NCBI GenBank assembly: GCA_023428135.1
Contig: JAEYZG010000045.1
Coordinates: 1 to 64,000 of the forward strand
Length of the DNA stretch: 64,000 nucleotides
Direction of reading: 5' to 3'
From: Bacteroidota bacterium
GTDB lineage: Bacteria; Bacteroidota; Bacteroidia; Cytophagales; Cytophagaceae
Part shown: positions 46,817 to 55,080 of the stretch, one piece after another
How the letters are laid out: each line of letters starts with the position of its first letter
Numbering within the stretch: position 1 is the stretch's first letter
The notes under the pieces: model-generated
Seen by the model: the letters and a program-made list of their open reading frames with translations, nothing else
Database searches by the model: none
Told to the model about the DNA's origin: nothing
Made by a program: the position numbers and the translations under genes

Positions 46817-48406
46817 TTAAAACGGAGATGGCTGATTCTTTGTAAGAGCCATGATTGTTCTGTTAATATATGGGAAAAGGGCAATAAGTATAACTGTAAG
46901 GACAAGCATCACGCAGATCAATTCATAATAATCTATTGCAAACCTTATCTGGGTCTGAACATTTAAAGTATTTACAAGCATCTTATTACTCATCTTGGTG
47001 GTATTGGCAACTGAGGCACCATGAATAGATAAGATGTGATTAATTTTATGAATAGACTGAATCAGAACAGGATTTTGTTTTGAAACATGATCCTGGAAGG
47101 TATTGTAGTGAGTACCTTTAGATAGCAACTCAAAGTAATTAATGAGGGCGATACTTAAATAGAAACCAAAACACCTCACAAATAAACAAATCCCAGCAGC
47201 AGAGGCACTGAATTTCTCGGGAACAGACGCTACAACATATATGATAGTAGGTGTCATAATCAAACCAACCCCTAATCCTTGAAGGATCAGGGGAATGAAA
47301 AACTCGCTTTCATTTGCCTGAGGAGTAAACAGCCAAATCATCCAAAAATGAAAGACAAGTAATATTGAAAAACCATAAATCCATAGAAGCCTGATGGGGC
47401 GCTTTGCAAGAACAAAGACACAGGAGATTATAACTCCAGCAACTATTCCCCCTATATTCAGCAAAGTAATATATCCGATATTTATGGGGTCTAACTTTAA
47501 CACTATCTGAAAATAATTTGTAGTAACACCAAAGGCAAAACGGCATATATAAAATATCAGCATGAGAAAGAGCCCTACTTTAAAGTTCCTGTAACGAAAG
47601 ATCTCCAGGTTAAAATAAGGACGTTTCGCATAAGCCTGTCTTAGTATGAATAAAGCCAGTATGATAAACATCGAGACAACACATCTCAGGAGAACAGGAT
47701 CTTCCAGCCAATAGTACTGCTGTCCGTAAACCATTATATATCCAACCAGGCACAGGAAAACAGCATATAATAAAAAGCTCTGCCAATCCAGTTTATACAA
47801 TGGAAATTTCACATTGAGTCTGATATCATTCATTAGCAACAAAAGAAGCCCAAGTGCCGGAAGGTAAGAATACATCACACATTTATAGAGTGAATTAAAA
47901 TTAAACGAGTCTACAATTTCCGATGTAGCAAAATTATTAAATGGTATCATGCAAACCAGCATACCAAAAAATATAGAATAGCCTATTGTTCTTGCCCTTT
48001 CAGAATGGAGCCGCATAAATATTAAAGTCAGAGCAAGGTTAACAGTCATAGTAAATGCCATTCCCTGAATAAATCTGAATATAAACAGTACCAGAACCTT
48101 ATCTGTTACAAAGCAAATGTATGAGCTTAGGAGTTGAATAAATGTAATAATTACAAAATATTCCTTTGCAGCAAGAAAGCTGAAGAACCTCCTTTCAAGA
48201 GAAAAAAAACTGGCATAACCTGCATAGAACAAGACCACGGAATAATATACATCATAGGTCTCCATCCCTGTATTACCAGCAGAAGCATTTAAATTAGTCA
48301 GAGGAAGAAAGAAAAGAACAAGGCCAGGCAGAAGGACCATAAACAGAGTAATCTTAACTAACCACTCTGGCACCCACTCTTTAAACAAGTAACTTTTCTC
48401 CACCAT
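46817..48406 (-). CDS. MFS efflux transporter, DHA2/EmrB-like
   Basis: The 529-residue product has about 14 hydrophobic segments, matching the DHA2 group of drug/proton antiporters. Visible features are FLPLTNLNASAGNTGMETYDVYY near the N-terminus, helices such as VLFIFRFIQGMAFTMTVNLA and FILRQAYAKRPYFNLEIFRY, and GLGVGLIMTPTIIYVVASVP. It follows the HlyD-like gene by 5 bases and the TolC-like gene is further upstream, giving a complete TolC-HlyD-MFS tripartite export system. The substrate is unknown. Confidence 0.9.
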   Translation of the reverse strand: MVEKSYLFKEWVPEWLVKITLFMVLLPGLVLFFLPLTNLNASAGNTGMETYDVYYSVVLFYAGYASFFSLERRFFSFLAAKEYFVIITFIQLLSSYICFVTDKVLVLFIFRFIQGMAFTMTVNLALTLIFMRLHSERARTIGYSIFFGMLVCMIPFNNFATSEIVDSFNFNSLYKCVMYSYLPALGLLLLLMNDIRLNVKFPLYKLDWQSFLLYAVFLCLVGYIMVYGQQYYWLEDPVLLRCVVSMFIILALFILRQAYAKRPYFNLEIFRYRNFKVGLFLMLIFYICRFAFGVTTNYFQIVLKLDPINIGYITLLNIGGIVAGVIISCVFVLAKRPIRLLWIYGFSILLVFHFWMIWLFTPQANESEFFIPLILQGLGVGLIMTPTIIYVVASVPEKFSASAAGICLFVRCFGFYLSIALINYFELLSKGTHYNTFQDHVSKQNPVLIQSIHKINHILSIHGASVANTTKMSNKMLVNTLNVQTQIRFAIDYYELICVMLVLTVILIALFPYINRTIMALTKNQPSPF

Positions 48407-48411
48407 ATCTT

Positions 48412-49470
48412 TTATTTTTTTGCTACTGAAACATTTACGTTCATTCCTGCCTTCAGCAGGCCGACATCTTTTACAGAACCCGTTACTCGAATACGGACAG
48501 GAATACGTTGAACAATTTTCACATAGTTGCCTGTAGAATTATCAGGTGGAAGTAAAGAAAAGCTGGAACCTGTTGAAGGTGATAAAGAAATTATTATTCC
48601 TTTAAATGTTTTATCAGGGAAAGCATCTGCGGTAAACTCTGCTGTATCCCCTATTGCCATTGATTTAATCTGAGTTTCTTTATAATTCGCCACTATCCAT
48701 TTATCTGTTTCCCTGTTAACTATATACCCCAGAACCTCTCCTACTTCAATCATCTGTCCCCTTTCTATGGTTCTTCTTCCCATTACACCATCATAGGATG
48801 CTGTAATAACAGTATAAGAAACATCCAGCTTATGCCTTTCAAGCAAGGCGTCCAATCTTTTTATCTCTGCTCTTATCACATCCTTCTGAGCAATTGCATC
48901 TTCAACCTGTGAAACTGACGCTTCATAATCCTCTTCAGCTGAAAGTCTTTCAGCCTTTGCCACATTATATGCAGCTTCTACAGTTTCCAAATGTTGCTGC
49001 GTAGCAGATTCTGTAGCTAATAGCTTCTTATATCTGGAAAACTCCAGTTCCTTTTTCCATAGTTCAGCATCTGCTATTGCTATCCTTGCAAACTTAACCT
49101 GAGAGTTCCTTTTCATAGTTACAATTTTTACCTCTAATACCTTTAACTGTGCTTTGGCATTCATTAAAGCTGCTTCTGTCTGCGCCAGTTGTATTTTATA
49201 TTCCCTGTCGTCAATAAGCAACAATGTATCGCCCTTTTTTACAGGCTGATTCTCATCGAACTTCACTTCTACAATAAAACCTCCTGAACGGGAAATAACA
49301 GGATTGATATATTCCTGCACCTGAGCATCATTGGTTGTTTCATTCTTATACAGATCCCAAAAGGTTATTACCCCCCAGATAAATAAAACAATTCCAATCC
49401 CACCCGCTATCCATGCAGTAATCCTGGTGATCAGCTGATCTGTTAACGTATATTGACTTGCCTTTTTCAT
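48412..49470 (-). CDS. HlyD/EmrA-type membrane fusion protein
   Basis: The 352-residue product has one membrane segment (ITAWIAGGIGIVLFIWGVITF), a biotinyl-lipoyl-like strand (GGFIVEVKFDENQPVKKGDTL), a long coiled-coil hairpin (roughly residues 85-200), and the second barrel part (ASYDGVMGRRTIERGQMIEV). Together with the MFS and TolC genes it builds a conduit from inner to outer membrane. Its ATG overlaps the TolC gene's last base, so the three are one transcription unit. Confidence 0.92.
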   Translation of the reverse strand: MKKASQYTLTDQLITRITAWIAGGIGIVLFIWGVITFWDLYKNETTNDAQVQEYINPVISRSGGFIVEVKFDENQPVKKGDTLLLIDDREYKIQLAQTEAALMNAKAQLKVLEVKIVTMKRNSQVKFARIAIADAELWKKELEFSRYKKLLATESATQQHLETVEAAYNVAKAERLSAEEDYEASVSQVEDAIAQKDVIRAEIKRLDALLERHKLDVSYTVITASYDGVMGRRTIERGQMIEVGEVLGYIVNRETDKWIVANYKETQIKSMAIGDTAEFTADAFPDKTFKGIIISLSPSTGSSFSLLPPDNSTGNYVKIVQRIPVRIRVTGSVKDVGLLKAGMNVNVSVAKK

Positions 49471-50807
49471 TAAAGATTACCTAATATATTTTGAAGCTTA
49501 TAATATTGAATTTGCGCGTCCATTCTGGAAGAAGCATATTCAAACTGTGTCTGCAAAGCCTGAATATCCGCATCCAGTAAATCAGTTATTAAAGCAGCCT
49601 GATTAAAAAAATTATTTTTTATTATTCTTGCATTTTCAGCTGCCTGATCTATATTGGCCTTGGCAACGTTAATCCTTACAAGTGATTCTCTGAATCTAAG
49701 AAAGGCTTCGTAGACATCCTGCCTTATCCTATCTTCTGTATCATGATGCTCTAATTCTTCTTTCTTCAGATCTAAATGAGCCAGTTTTGTTTTGGGCCTA
49801 TTGATATACAATTCAGAAACTGGAAGACTAGCCTTTATCCCTACCACACCAAGTGTATAGTTACTGGGAGAATATGGGAAAAGAAATATTTGTGGATTTG
49901 CAAGCCAAAAATCTCCGTATAGACCAATTTTCGGTCTTACTGCAGCTTTCGTATATTGAAGATGAATATGACTGATCTTTTCTTTCTTCTCTGACATATG
50001 ATATATGAAAGACTTGGACAATGCTTCTTCCAGATAAGATTCATAAGACTTTAATGAAATTAGTTCAGGATTGATAATCTCTTTTGGCAATACTGCAACA
50101 TTATCAGCAAGACCTATAAGTATGTTTAACTTTTGGTTTGCTATTGCAATATTATTTTCAATCTGTACCAGCAACAGTTTCTGATTGGACAGTTTTAACT
50201 CTACCCTCAATGCATCACTCTTCAGCACCACCCCATTGCTATATAATTCTTTGATCTCTGCGAGTTGCTTCTCTTGATTTTCAATATCCCTTATCATCAA
50301 ATCTTTAAAAATCAGATTCCGCATTAAATTCAAATAATAAACCGATGCCTGCAGCTTGATATCAGAAACAGTATATTTTCTTTGCTCTATAGCTATTTCA
50401 TATAAAAGTTTTCTTTTATCCACGGAGAGATTTAACTTATTACCATCATAAATATTAAGATAAAAATCAGTTCCTAATCTGTACAAAGTATGAATGACCT
50501 CATGCTGTTCAGGTTTATTTAAAAGACCATTGGTATACACGGCAAGATTTGTAGCATGTTCAATATGTCCTTTGAATTGTATTTCCGGAAGTCTTTCATA
50601 TTGTAATTCCCTGACTTCTTCTTTTCCAATTGATTCTTCAAAATATGATAATTCAATCTTTTTGCTATTCTCAAGAGCTTTCTGCCATATATTGTCCATG
50701 TAAAGAGGAATGGGCATGTTAAGAGAATCTTGTGAAAAAACCGGGATAGTAAAGGAAATTATAATAAGAATACCTAAGACACTTATTTTTCTAGGACAGC
50801 TAAACAT
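49470..50807 (-). CDS. TolC-family outer-membrane efflux protein
   Basis: The 445-residue product has a signal peptide (ILGILIIISFTIPVFSQ) and the long alternating alpha-helical repeats of TolC (VRELQYERLPEIQFKGHIEH, LRVELKLSNQKLLLVQIENN, DVYEAFLRFRESLVRINVAK). It is the first gene of the efflux operon. The 184-base gap to the divergent AraC gene contains the 37-bp motif described below, at 50860-50896. Confidence 0.92.
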   Translation of the reverse strand: MFSCPRKISVLGILIIISFTIPVFSQDSLNMPIPLYMDNIWQKALENSKKIELSYFEESIGKEEVRELQYERLPEIQFKGHIEHATNLAVYTNGLLNKPEQHEVIHTLYRLGTDFYLNIYDGNKLNLSVDKRKLLYEIAIEQRKYTVSDIKLQASVYYLNLMRNLIFKDLMIRDIENQEKQLAEIKELYSNGVVLKSDALRVELKLSNQKLLLVQIENNIAIANQKLNILIGLADNVAVLPKEIINPELISLKSYESYLEEALSKSFIYHMSEKKEKISHIHLQYTKAAVRPKIGLYGDFWLANPQIFLFPYSPSNYTLGVVGIKASLPVSELYINRPKTKLAHLDLKKEELEHHDTEDRIRQDVYEAFLRFRESLVRINVAKANIDQAAENARIIKNNFFNQAALITDLLDADIQALQTQFEYASSRMDAQIQYYKLQNILGNL

Positions 50808-50859
50808 TCAGTTACAATTTATGCCGTAAAGTTATTTGTCCTGTATAATTCAATTTTAT

Positions 50860-50896
50860 CCAAAATGGACTAATATTAGCTGATTCCGGCCAATGG
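50860..50896. promoter_or_regulatory. 37-bp motif, copy 1: putative AraC-type operator
   Basis: This stretch lies between the TolC-led efflux operon and the araC-like gene. It shares 28 of 37 positions with 52957-52993. The first half is CAAAATNGACTAA, then three or so variable positions, then TAGCTNANTCCNGCCAANGG. A long two-part site fits AraC-family dimers; the assignment to the neighbouring AraC protein is inference. Confidence 0.6.
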
Positions 50897-50991
50897 CTTT
50901 TTTTAGAAATTTTGTAAAATTTTTCATTCCTTATAAGAGGATGTTTTTATAGATTGCAGTGTTCTTTAATAATATTATTATTTAAAATAAA

Positions 50992-51777
50992 ATGAGTCTG
51001 ATTGCAAGTTTACCGGATATTGACAAGCGTCCCGCGTCAGTATTTGTCATGCATGAACGATCTGAAAAATATATACCTAATCATAAACATGCGAAAGGAC
51101 AGCTATCTTATGTAGAAGGCGGAATAGCTTATCTCGATATAGGCAACCAAAGATATGTTATACCTGCACGACATTATTTCTGGATTCCCACAGGATTATC
51201 ACATGTATTAAAAATAGGACATTCAGGAACAGTCCTTAGATCACTATTCTTCTACACTCATGATGACAACACTTCCCCATTTTACTCTCAGATGGGAATC
51301 TACCCAATCAATGACCTTTTGATGCAGATGATAAAATACTCTGAGTCTTGGGACGGTCATATTTTACCAGGTGATAATAGATTCTTATTTCTATCAGCTA
51401 TAAAAAATATCTTACCAGAAATCAGTTCCAAAAAAATCCCATTCGCTCTACCTTTTACAGAACATGAACGAATGATTCCTATACTCAGATATCTGGATAA
51501 AAATATTGGTGATACACATTCACTTGAAAGTATTAGCCATAAGTTTGGTATGAGCGAAAGATCACTATCAAGACTTTTTCAGCAAACACTGAATATGTCA
51601 TTCCTTCAATACTTAAAATTACTTCGAATGGTAAGATCAATTGAATTAATGCTGCAAACCAATCTGTCTCTTAGTGAAATCGCTTACACAGTCGGATATC
51701 AGAGTCTTGCGTCTTTCAGCAGCACTTTTTTAAAACTCACAAATTACAGACCATCTGACTTCAAAAAAGAAAAATAA
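50992..51777 (+). CDS. AraC-family transcriptional regulator
   Basis: The 261-residue product has an N-terminal cupin-like sensor domain (HKHAKGQLSYVEGGIAYLDI, HYFWIPTGLSHVLKI). A C-terminal pair of helix-turn-helix motifs follows (LESISHKFGMSERSLSRLFQ and LSEIAYTVGYQSLASFSSTF). It is divergent from the tripartite efflux operon and is the obvious candidate regulator for it. The 37-bp motif sits between the two start sites. Confidence 0.93.
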   Translation: MSLIASLPDIDKRPASVFVMHERSEKYIPNHKHAKGQLSYVEGGIAYLDIGNQRYVIPARHYFWIPTGLSHVLKIGHSGTVLRSLFFYTHDDNTSPFYSQMGIYPINDLLMQMIKYSESWDGHILPGDNRFLFLSAIKNILPEISSKKIPFALPFTEHERMIPILRYLDKNIGDTHSLESISHKFGMSERSLSRLFQQTLNMSFLQYLKLLRMVRSIELMLQTNLSLSEIAYTVGYQSLASFSSTFLKLTNYRPSDFKKEK

Positions 51778-51788
51778 AGACCTTCTAT

Positions 51789-52247
51789 TCAATTTACCCA
51801 GAACTTATCAGGCCACTCAATAGAAGTTTCATTAAGTTCAGGCATAATGAATAAAACTGAACGATTCTCTATTTTTTCTATTAAACTAGCAAATAAAACA
51901 TGCTCTTCAAATCGAAGATGTTTTTCTAATACCTCTTCAATAAGACTGAGCGATTCCTCAATATTATCTTTACTTTCAAACAATCTTTTTAATTTTCTAT
52001 GCTCAGAAACTGCTCGTTTTATCAAAAGGTTGTCTTTTTCAAAAACAGAAAAAACATATTGCTCTTCCAGTTGAAAATGTGGTTTTAGATATTCATGATA
52101 AAACAAGTCTGTATAAATCTTAATTCTCTTTGTCTGCACCCTTTGCAAAAGGCCAACTCTTATTCTGTAACACAATTCAAAAATAACATGATGTTCATTT
52201 TTCAAATAATCCAGTATTTGACCACATTCAAAAATTTGATTTCCCAT
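51789..52247 (-). CDS. Hemerythrin-like HHE-domain protein
   Basis: The 152-residue product has the iron-binding pattern of hemerythrin-like four-helix bundles: His19/20 in NEHHVIFEL, His51 and His57 with Glu61 in HEYLKPHFQLEEQ, His83 in EHRKLK, and His110 with Glu114 in KHLRFEEH. Relatives such as YtfE/Ric repair Fe-S clusters or handle nitric oxide. Close neighbours hmp and nsrR make an NO- or oxygen-related role attractive by context. It is convergent with the AraC gene, 11 bases apart. Confidence 0.88.
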   Translation of the reverse strand: MGNQIFECGQILDYLKNEHHVIFELCYRIRVGLLQRVQTKRIKIYTDLFYHEYLKPHFQLEEQYVFSVFEKDNLLIKRAVSEHRKLKRLFESKDNIEESLSLIEEVLEKHLRFEEHVLFASLIEKIENRSVLFIMPELNETSIEWPDKFWVN

Positions 52248-52374
52248 TGGATTTAAAAGTTAAATCAATTCATTCTATATAATTTGTAATAACAATAACC
52301 AATTCATTAAACCGGAATATTCGCAAATCTGAGAACACAGATTATGTCATCTATAATTCGCTCCCTATTTATTA

Positions 52375-52815
52375 TCATTTAATTTTTATAAGTTTTAAAC
52401 CGAATATAAGTAGAGATAAAACTTTTATTCCCTCCAAGGTCTGATAACAAAAGGAACTGCAGAAATTATAACTATTTCTTCCTATCGTAAAAAATACTGA
52501 ATGATTGGCCATACCGGGAAATAATCTGGAAGTCTGAATACTCAGGATAATGAAAGGAATAATAAATAAAGTATATAAAGGAAAAATCTCTTCTATATTT
52601 GTAAAATAAGTTGTTCCAATGATTAGCAACACAAAGAACCATTCAAAATTTGTCATTGTATTGTATATCAAATCCGATAGGAATACTTCAATAGAAGATG
52701 ATACAGGAATAGACTTGAGCTCAATACTAAGTTCCAGAAAGTCCAAAGCAGAAGCAAACCCTAACCACAAAAAAACACTTATCAGAACAATGGGATATTT
52801 TACTGTTGCAATCAT
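52375..52815 (-). CDS. Small four-helix membrane protein of unknown function
   Basis: The ~146-residue product starts MIATVKYPIVLISVFLWLGF and has about four hydrophobic stretches (VLISVFLWLGFASALDFLEL, FEWFFVLLIIGTTYF, LYTLFIIPFIILSIQ, ILGIKV-like end VLSLLIFGLKLI). No family is recognised. An upstream in-frame TTG at 52839 would add 8 residues; the ATG at 52815 is preferred. A second copy of the 37-bp motif lies ~140 bases upstream, so it may be regulated together with the efflux operon. It is upstream of the hemerythrin-like gene on the same strand. Confidence 0.7.
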   Translation of the reverse strand: MIATVKYPIVLISVFLWLGFASALDFLELSIELKSIPVSSSIEVFLSDLIYNTMTNFEWFFVLLIIGTTYFTNIEEIFPLYTLFIIPFIILSIQTSRLFPGMANHSVFFTIGRNSYNFCSSFCYQTLEGIKVLSLLIFGLKLIKIK

Positions 52816-52839
52816 ATAGTTTAGATTTATGCAAAACAA

Positions 52840-53155
52840 AACCAGCTATATATATTTGAAAGATCTATTAAATCGAAAACATTAATTAATAAGGAACTCT
52901 CAAATATTATCGTTAGTAGTTGTAAAGATATCCGAACTTTCAACTTACTGCATTATTCAAAATAGACTAAATATAGCTTAATCCCGCCAACGGAAAATAT
53001 TACTAAATTTTATTTCAGTAAGGAATTCCATATATGTATAGATAATCAAGCAATTAAACTTACTTAACCTATCATATATAGAGATTGCATTAGATAAGGA
53101 ATAAATCAATGTAAAATTTAGCTTTCAGGAAAAATATAATAAGTACATCTATTAT
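52840..53155. other. Intergenic region upstream of the small membrane protein
   Basis: No gene is seen in these 316 bases apart from the motif at 52957-52993. The stretch is AT-rich and is otherwise unremarkable. Confidence 0.5.
52957..52993. promoter_or_regulatory. 37-bp motif, copy 2: putative AraC-type operator
   Basis: This stretch matches 28 of 37 positions of the motif at 50860-50896, in the same orientation. It lies upstream of the small membrane protein gene (minus strand), at a distance of ~140 bases, and just downstream of nsrR. Conserved blocks are CAAAATNGACTAA and TAGCTNANTCCNGCCAANGG. Confidence 0.55.
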
Positions 53156-53590
53156 CTATCCTTTTATCAGACTATCAAGAGCTCTGGTAACTTTTGGTTT
53201 GCTGATATCTTTTAATGTATACTGATTAAGGTAATCATAAAAGGCATACAATGCACTTTTCAGAACAGATTTAAATCCACAGCTATCAGCGAGTATGCAG
53301 GGTGGTGTATCACATCCGACTAGCTCTTCCTCCATTTCAAGCAAACGGATCAGATCACCTATTTTATACATTTCAGGTTTATCTGACAAATACAATCCGC
53401 CTCCTCTTCCTCTTTGAGCATCAATAATTTTATTATTGGAAAGAAACTGAACCACTTTTGCCACATGATTTCTGGATATTCCAAACCTTTCAGACAATTC
53501 AGTAATGGTAGTTGCCGGCATGTTTGAAGGCTTACGTGAGATATACATCAAAATCCGCAATCCATAATCAGTAAATTGATTCAGTTTCAT
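53156..53590 (-). CDS. nsrR: Rrf2-family regulator, NsrR-like
   Basis: The 144-residue product has the Rrf2 winged-helix start (MKLNQFTDYGLRILMYISRK), helix-turn-helix IGISRNHVAKVV-type region and three conserved cysteines at residues 93, 98 and 104, with spacing C-x4-C-x5-C as in E. coli NsrR. Such cysteines bind an Fe-S cluster that senses nitric oxide. It is the second gene after hmp (11-base gap), so an autoregulated hmp-nsrR operon is expected. The two operators at 54830-54879 are the likely target. Confidence 0.85.
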   Translation of the reverse strand: MKLNQFTDYGLRILMYISRKPSNMPATTITELSERFGISRNHVAKVVQFLSNNKIIDAQRGRGGGLYLSDKPEMYKIGDLIRLLEMEEELVGCDTPPCILADSCGFKSVLKSALYAFYDYLNQYTLKDISKPKVTRALDSLIKG

Positions 53591-53601
53591 TCCCTTATAC
53601 T

Positions 53602-54813
53602 CTAATTTATATTTAATGTCTGAGGACCAAACTCTTCAAAAAAGACATGTTCCCTATCGACGCCCAATGCTGCAAGATCCTTTATTGTCTTTTCAAGAAA
53701 TAATTTGGGACCACAAATATAATAATTCGCACCGGGTAATAATATTGTTTCCTTTACTTCAGACAGTTCTACTCTTCCCTTTTTAACATTTTCCTCCGAA
53801 CCGGAACAATCATCATAAAATACAATATGTTCAAGCCAGTCAAACTTTTTATTCAAGTCGCTGACCTCATTCTTAAATGCATGAACATTTGCGGATCTAC
53901 AGCCGTGAATCCATTTTACTTCCCGCTTTTCAGATTCTCCAGCAAGGTGCTCCAACATGGACATAAATGGGGTCTGACCTATGCCACCGCTGATAAGAAC
54001 AACTGGCCCCTTATTTTCAAGATTTAACACAAATTCACCAGCCGGAGGTGTAGCTTCAACAACATCCCCTTCTCCCAATGTATTATGGAGATAATTAGAA
54101 ATTATTCCGTCTTCTTTTGCTACACCCTGCCCTACTTCTTTTTTAACCGAAATTCTGTAATATTTATTTCCCGGAGCAGAGGAAATACTATATTGTCTGG
54201 GCTGAAATACCCCAAGCTCTTTTACGAAAACTCTGATGCTTAAATATTGCCCGGGCTTATGTAGTGCAACTTCCTTTCCATCCTCCGGATACAGATAAAA
54301 TGAGCTTATTTCATCAGATTCCTGTACTTTCTTTTTAATCACGAACTTTCTCCATCCGCTCCAACTACCTGACAAACCTCCCTTTTGTATATATATTGAT
54401 TTTTCAAGATTAATCATGATGTCCGCAAGGATTGTATAAGCTTTTTCCCATGCAGCAATGAGCTCATCTGAAGCTCCATCTCCAAGTACTTCTTTTATTG
54501 AAGCCAGTAAATTCTCTCCTACTATTGAATATTGCTCCGCAGTAATGAGCAAACTTGTATGCTTCTCCCCGATATGTTGTAATACCGGCAGCAGAACACC
54601 AGGGTTTTCAATATTCTCAGCATAAGCAAGAACAGAATTTGCCAGTGCAGTTTGCTGAGTTTCGTTTTTTTGATTTCCCATATTAAAAAGATTTTTTAAC
54701 TCGGGATTTAACCTAAACATTCTCTGATAAAAATGTTTGGTCAACAAAAGGCCATGCTCCCTTAATATAGGAACGGTACCTTTTATTAAGTCAATTTCTG
54801 TTTTTGTTAACAT
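53602..54813 (-). CDS. hmp: Nitric oxide dioxygenase (flavohemoglobin)
   Basis: Hmp oxidises NO to nitrate using O2 and NADH. The 403-residue product has the N-terminal globin domain (GLLLTKHFYQRMFRLNPELK, proximal His in GEKHTSLLITAEQYSIVGEN), then the FAD-binding RQYSIS motif and NAD-binding GGIGQTPFMSML, and ends near EEFGPQTLNIN. It is directly downstream of two 25-bp operators covering its promoter and is followed by the nsrR-like gene 11 bases later. Confidence 0.96.
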   Translation of the reverse strand: MLTKTEIDLIKGTVPILREHGLLLTKHFYQRMFRLNPELKNLFNMGNQKNETQQTALANSVLAYAENIENPGVLLPVLQHIGEKHTSLLITAEQYSIVGENLLASIKEVLGDGASDELIAAWEKAYTILADIMINLEKSIYIQKGGLSGSWSGWRKFVIKKKVQESDEISSFYLYPEDGKEVALHKPGQYLSIRVFVKELGVFQPRQYSISSAPGNKYYRISVKKEVGQGVAKEDGIISNYLHNTLGEGDVVEATPPAGEFVLNLENKGPVVLISGGIGQTPFMSMLEHLAGESEKREVKWIHGCRSANVHAFKNEVSDLNKKFDWLEHIVFYDDCSGSEENVKKGRVELSEVKETILLPGANYYICGPKLFLEKTIKDLAALGVDREHVFFEEFGPQTLNIN

Positions 54814-54829
54814 AATTTTAGTAGATTTT

Positions 54830-54854
54830 AAAGTTGCATCAAATATACCTCTTT
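54830..54854. promoter_or_regulatory. NsrR-like operator, proximal copy
   Basis: AAAGTTGCAT (54830-54839) and ATACCTCTTT (54845-54854), five bases apart, form an imperfect inverted repeat AAAGnnGyAT-N5-ATrCnnCTTT. That shape matches Rrf2-type dimer sites. It covers the -7 element at 54840-54847. Confidence 0.7.
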
Positions 54855-54869
54855 AAAGTTGCATACAAA
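54840..54869 (-). promoter_or_regulatory. Promoter of hmp-nsrR
   Basis: On the minus strand, TTTG (54866-54869) is the -33 element and TATATTTG (54840-54847) is a perfect TANNTTTG -7 element, with an 18-base spacer. The hmp ATG is 27 bases downstream. Both elements are covered by the operators. Confidence 0.7.
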
Positions 54870-54879
54870 ATACCTCTTT
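54855..54879. promoter_or_regulatory. NsrR-like operator, distal copy
   Basis: AAAGTTGCAT (54855-54864) and ATACCTCTTT (54870-54879) are the same half-sites as in the proximal copy, and the two 25-bp copies abut with no spacer. It covers the -33 element. Confidence 0.7.
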
Positions 54880-55021
54880 AAATATTTTTGAATAATTATG
54901 AACTTGTCAATCATTTGCCATGGATTATAATATCCAGCCAATTAATAGTGAGAACATAATTCCTTAGTACTTGTTATAATCTTCAGGAAGAACAATTAAG
55001 ATTATTGACCAGTTAATAGAT

Positions 55022-55061
55022 AAAAAAAATGGGTAGCCTGTGCATACAGACTACCCATTTT
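55022..55061 (-). terminator. Strong terminator after the GH5 gene
   Basis: AAAATGGGTAG (55026-55036) pairs with CTACCCATTTT (55051-55061), with an inner CTGT/ACAG stem. Reading on the minus strand, the hairpin is followed by eight T residues. Its loop CCTGTGCATACAGACTAC is almost the same as in the hairpin at 56912-56956. Confidence 0.88.
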
Positions 55062-55080
55062 AATTTTTATAGGGTAATTT

